A stretch of 64,000 bases of DNA from Jannaschia seosinensis (GTDB lineage Bacteria; Pseudomonadota; Alphaproteobacteria; Rhodobacterales; Rhodobacteraceae): positions 17,276 to 81,275 of the forward strand of contig NZ_CYPR01000046.1 in NCBI RefSeq assembly GCF_001408515.1, written 5' to 3'. The notes beneath the pieces were generated by a model. It did not search any database, was not told where the DNA came from, and was given only the letters and a program-made list of their open reading frames with translations. The position numbers and the translations under genes are program-made. Within the stretch, counting starts at the first letter, position 1. Each line of letters opens with the position of its first letter. Shown piece after piece: positions 61,356-64,000 of this stretch.

Positions 61356-61583
61356 ATGGCTGCCAAACCGTTTTTTCGCCGTCGCAAGACCGATCCGTTC
61401 GAGGGGCCGAACGCTCCCGTGATCGATTACAAGGACACCCGTCTTCTGCAGCGCTACGTCAGCGAGCGCGGAAAGATCGTGCCGTCCCGTATCACCGCCG
61501 TCTCGGCCAAGAACCAGCGCAAGCTCGCCCGTGCGATCAAGCGCGCCCGGTTCCTGGCCCTGCTGCCTTATGCCGTGAAGTGA
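61356..61583 (+). CDS. rpsR: 30S ribosomal protein S18
   Basis: The 75-residue S18 has the [23 protein letters not shown] core and the basic [22 protein letters not shown] segment. It lies 12 bp after rpsF with GGAG upstream and 10 bp before rplI, the common gene order. S6 and S18 assemble as a pair on the 30S platform. Confidence 0.98.
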   Translation: MAAKPFFRRRKTDPFEGPNAPVIDYKDTRLLQRYVSERGKIVPSRITAVSAKNQRKLARAIKRARFLALLPYAVK

Positions 61584-61593
61584 GGAGATAGAC

Positions 61594-62223
61594 ATGCAAG
61601 TCATCCTTCTGGAACGCGTGGCCAAGCTGGGCCAGATGGGCGAAGTCGTGGACGTCAAGCCCGGCTATGCCCGCAACTACCTGCTGCCTCAGGGCAAGGC
61701 GCTGACCGCCTCCGACCAGAACGTGAAGGCGTTCGAGGGCCGCAAGGCGCAGCTTGAGGCGCAAAACCTCGAATCCCGCGCCGAAGCCGAGAAGTTGGGC
61801 AAGAAGCTCGATGGACAGAAGTTCGTCGTGATCCGTCAGGCGTCCGATTCCGGCGCGCTCTACGGCTCGGTCACCACGCGGGATGCGGCCGATGCCGCGA
61901 CCGAGGCCGGCTTCACCGTCGATCGGAGCCAGGTTGCCCTGCAGGCGCCGATCAAGGAACTCGGGCTGCACAAGGTCACGATCGTCCTGCACCCCGAGGT
62001 GGAGGTCGAAATCGAGCTGAACGTCGCCCGCTCGCCGGAAGAGGCGGAGCTTCAGGCCGCCGGCAAGTCCATTCGTGATCTCGCCGCGGAAGAAGAGGCC
62101 GCGGCAGAGTACGAGATTTCGGAGCTGTTCGACGATATCGGCGGTGCGGCCGACGAATATAGCGAGGACAATGCCCCGGTCGAGACGCCGGAAGGCCGCG
62201 ACAGGGACGAACAGCCCCGCTGA
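61594..62223 (+). CDS. rplI: 50S ribosomal protein L9
   Basis: L9 has a small N-terminal RNA-binding domain ([36 protein letters not shown]), a long connecting helix and a C-terminal domain with [16 protein letters not shown] and [19 protein letters not shown]. At 209 residues it is longer than the 150 of E. coli because of an acidic C-terminal tail ([18 protein letters not shown] onwards), common in this group. A strong terminator follows. Confidence 0.97.
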   Translation: MQVILLERVAKLGQMGEVVDVKPGYARNYLLPQGKALTASDQNVKAFEGRKAQLEAQNLESRAEAEKLGKKLDGQKFVVIRQASDSGALYGSVTTRDAADAATEAGFTVDRSQVALQAPIKELGLHKVTIVLHPEVEVEIELNVARSPEEAELQAAGKSIRDLAAEEEAAAEYEISELFDDIGGAADEYSEDNAPVETPEGRDRDEQPR

Positions 62224-62244
62224 GGTGCTGAAATCGTCATGCAG

Positions 62245-62270
62245 GGGCCGTCCTTCGGGGCGGCCCTTTT
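62245..62270 (+). terminator. Rho-independent terminator of the rpsF-rpsR-rplI operon
   Basis: GGGCCGTCC (62245-62253), TTCG loop, GGGCGGCCC (62258-62266) with one G-U pair, then TTTT. It lies 21 nt past the rplI stop. Confidence 0.93.
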
Positions 62271-62349
62271 GCGTTGACGGTGCACATTGGCCCACAGGCG
62301 CCGCGCGCTATGTCGTTTTCCGAACAGAAACCGACATCGGAGACCTGTG

Positions 62350-63558
62350 ATGATTCGCTACGCCCTTCTTGCCTCCGCCACCATGCTGGCCGCGCCGAGC
62401 TTTGCGCAGACGCATGAATGGGGAGAGCGCAATACGAGCTATCCCCCTGCCTTTCCCGAACAATTCCGCGCCGAACTGGTCGATAGCGGCGTAACGCTCA
62501 CCACCGAGACCTTGGCCGACGGACTGGTCCATCCCTGGGGGATCGCCACGCTTCCCGACGATCGGGGTTGGCTGGTGACCGAGCGGGCCGGCCTGTTGCG
62601 CCATCTCGCCTCCGACGGCACGCTGTCCGATCCGATCACGGGTCTTCCGGAGATCCTTTCCGTCGGCCAGGGGGGCCTCCTCGACGTGGCGCTTGGGCCC
62701 GATTTCGCCGAAGATCGAAAAATCTTCATCACCTACGCCAAACCGGTCGAGGACGGCAGCGCGACGGCTGCGGCATCGATGACACTGGCCGATGACCTCG
62801 CCAGCGTCGATCAGGTGAACGAGATCTTCGTTCAGTCGCCACCATCGGAGAACCCGATGCATTTCGGCAGCCGGATCGTGTTTCTTGGCGACGGCACGGT
62901 GGCGATTACGACGGGCGAGCACTTCTCCGACGAGGAGCGGCCCTTCGCGCAGGATCTCGGCAAGACCTACGGCAAGGTAATCCGCGTCAACCTCGATGGG
63001 ACGGTGCCAGAGGACAATCCGTTCGTCGGCACCGAAGGCGCGGCCGAGGAGATTTGGACGCTGGGCCACCGCAATATCCAAGGTGCCGCGCTGGACGAGG
63101 ACGGCACCTTGTGGACGATCGAACACGGCCCGCAAGGTGGGGACGAACTCAACCGTCCGGAACCCGGGTTGAACTATGGCTGGCCCGCGATCTCCTACGG
63201 CAAGCGCTACGATTTCCGCGATGTCGATCCCGGTGGTCCGGTCGGTATCGATGCCGCGCAGCAAGAGGGGATGGAGCAGCCGGTCTATTTCTGGGACCCG
63301 GTCATCGCCCCCGGAGGGATGGATTTTCACTCCGGAGAGACGTTCGCCGATTGGAACGGTGATATCCTCGCCTCGTCTCTGGTGCCCGGCGGCGTCGTGC
63401 GCCTGTCGCTCTCCGATGAGGGGCTGGTGACCGAGGAGGAGCGCCTTCTATCTGACATCGGCCGGGTGCGCGACGTGGAGGTTCAGCCCGACGGCTCCTT
63501 CCTCATCCTTACCGATTACGAGGATGGCCGGGTCATTCGGGTCACGCCGGAAGGCTGA
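62350..63558 (+). CDS. PQQ-dependent sugar dehydrogenase (aldose dehydrogenase type)
   Basis: The 402-residue periplasmic enzyme has a signal peptide (to SFAQ) and the soluble six-bladed propeller fold: LVHPWGIATLPD, the GGLLDVALGPDF blade, GKVIRVNLDGTVPEDNPF, WTLGHRNIQGAALDEDG, EHGPQGGDELNRPEPGLNYGWP and APGGMDFHSG. The His and Arg-type residues in GHRN and EHGPQGGDE line the cofactor site in relatives. It oxidises aldose sugars with PQQ. No pqq synthesis genes are in the window. Confidence 0.93.
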   Translation: MIRYALLASATMLAAPSFAQTHEWGERNTSYPPAFPEQFRAELVDSGVTLTTETLADGLVHPWGIATLPDDRGWLVTERAGLLRHLASDGTLSDPITGLPEILSVGQGGLLDVALGPDFAEDRKIFITYAKPVEDGSATAAASMTLADDLASVDQVNEIFVQSPPSENPMHFGSRIVFLGDGTVAITTGEHFSDEERPFAQDLGKTYGKVIRVNLDGTVPEDNPFVGTEGAAEEIWTLGHRNIQGAALDEDGTLWTIEHGPQGGDELNRPEPGLNYGWPAISYGKRYDFRDVDPGGPVGIDAAQQEGMEQPVYFWDPVIAPGGMDFHSGETFADWNGDILASSLVPGGVVRLSLSDEGLVTEEERLLSDIGRVRDVEVQPDGSFLILTDYEDGRVIRVTPEG

Positions 63559-63564
63559 GAATGG

Positions 63565-63594
63565 GGGCAGCGGCGCTTGGGTGCTGCTGCCTTT
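63565..63594 (+). terminator. Weak terminator after the sugar dehydrogenase
   Basis: GGCAGCGGC (63566-63574) pairs with GCTGCTGCC (63583-63591) with one G-U pair, followed by TTTCCC. It starts 8 nt after the stop. Confidence 0.55.
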
Positions 63595-63760
63595 CCCGCC
63601 GGGAGATGCGAATGTTCGCCGAGTTCGGCTCGTCCGCTGCCAAAACGAAGGTTTCTGCAATCTCCTTGTAGCGACCTGCGGGTTTCACAAAATTTACCCG
63701 CCTCTCGTCGCGTCAGACGCAATTGATATCGGGACTCCGGCGGGTGTCAACGGCGGAGTA

Positions 63761-63796
63761 AAAACCGGCCACGCGGCGGCGCAAAACCAGGCCAGC
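63761..63796. repeat. Subterminal repeats of the IS21-family end
   Basis: AAAACCGGCCAC (63761-63772) and AAAACCAGGCCAGC (63783-63796) are near-identical direct repeats 22 bp apart, just inside the element end. IS21 ends carry such multiple transposase-binding repeats. Confidence 0.6.
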
Positions 63797-63890
63797 GACA
63801 GGGCGCCAAGCGCCATGGCGCGCGCGCTTGCCGCATAGCTGGCGCGTGCCATGGCGCATTGGCCCGCAGGGCCAATCCTGTGGCGGGTGA

Positions 63891-64000
63891 TCAGGTTCTG
63901 GCTTGGGCCTTTCGGGCGCGGCTTTGGCCGAGCCGATAGCTGTCGCCGTTCATCTCGAGGATGTTGACGTGGTGTGTCAGCCTGTCGAGCAGTGCGCCGG
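63891..64000 (-). CDS. istB: IS21-family helper ATPase IstB, C-terminal fragment
   Basis: Reading the minus strand inward from the right edge gives GALLDRLTHHVNILEMNG, then DSYRLGQSRARKAQ and a TGA at 63891-63893. ALLDRLTHH and ILEMNGDSYR are the standard C-terminus of IstB, the AAA+ helper of IS21 transposition. Only the last 36 codons are in the window. A perfect 8-bp hairpin (63858-63876, ATTGGCCC with GGGCCAAT) lies 15 bp after its stop. Confidence 0.88.
   Translation of the reverse strand, partial: GALLDRLTHHVNILEMNGDSYRLGQSRARKAQART

Larger units (their letters stand above)
63745..64000 (-). mobile_element. IS21-family insertion sequence, istB-side end
   Basis: The 3' end of istB (below) is followed on its downstream side by about 145 bp of non-coding DNA ending at TGTCAACGGCGGAG (from 63745), the TGT/TG-type terminus expected for IS21 elements. 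Two internal repeats lie just inside that end. The rest of the element, including istA and the other terminus, is beyond the window, so target duplication cannot be checked. The exact boundary is inferred from the TGTCA terminus. Confidence 0.65.

Overview
The window is GC-rich bacterial chromosome, densely packed, with many stop/start overlaps (ATGA, GTGA, TGATG). The gene set points to an alphaproteobacterium of the Rhodobacteraceae (Roseobacter group): a DUF1638 gene beside purL, the yfgM-bamB-der block, an assimilatory sulfate cluster carrying DUF2849 and DUF934 genes, a form II cox-type molybdenum hydroxylase cluster, and the short lipoprotein often labelled D-galactarate dehydratase. No rRNA, tRNA or CRISPR array was found. 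This placement is an inference from gene families; no database search was run.

Layout: 1-3.7 kb holds the end of a DUF1638 gene, then purL, bolA, a small membrane protein and grxD. 4.0-7.5 kb (minus) is yfgM-bamB-der (outer-membrane assembly and ribosome biogenesis). 7.7-12.8 kb is a two-gene RND efflux operon behind a promoter followed by a TetR-like palindrome. 13.3-17.8 kb (minus) is a complete nucleoside salvage operon, cdd-deoA-deoB-add-upp. 18-21.4 kb has a decayed metallo-beta-lactamase-fold gene, gltX and an alpha/beta-hydrolase/OsmC fusion. 21.4-24.7 kb (minus) couples propionyl-CoA synthetase to a soluble hybrid histidine kinase. 24.8-26.5 kb is a four-gene overlapping operon: a protein with a rhodanese-length active loop, plus a nitrile hydratase/thiocyanate hydrolase-type enzyme whose beta subunit is split into two genes.

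26.5-32.4 kb (minus) is a five-gene peptide-type ABC importer, divergent from argE, an MscS channel and an M20 amidohydrolase (32.6-35.9 kb). 35.9-38 kb (minus) has an acyl-CoA synthetase and a lipoprotein; moaA and a histidine phosphatase follow on plus. 39.6-45.6 kb is an Lrp/AsnC regulator divergent from cysG-DUF2849-cysI-cysH-DUF934-fpr, the pathway from APS to sulfide with its siroheme supply and electron donor. 45.8-47.4 kb has an acidic membrane-anchored protein and infC with an AUC start. 47.6-58.1 kb (minus) is a form II CO-dehydrogenase-like set (coxD, coxE, xdhC-like, molybdopterin-binding, coxS, coxL, coxM) interrupted by an ompA-family gene. 58.2-64 kb has a gcdH broken by an amber codon and a frameshift, yceI, a PRC-barrel gene with a possible ECF-type promoter, rpsF-rpsR-rplI, a PQQ-type sugar dehydrogenase and the end of an IS21-family element.

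Most interesting: the rhodanese-loop protein coupled to a split nitrile/thiocyanate hydrolase, a possible cyanide or thiocyanate detoxification unit; the ompA-interrupted cox cluster; the AUC-started infC; the twice-damaged gcdH; and several uncatalogued regulatory palindromes.
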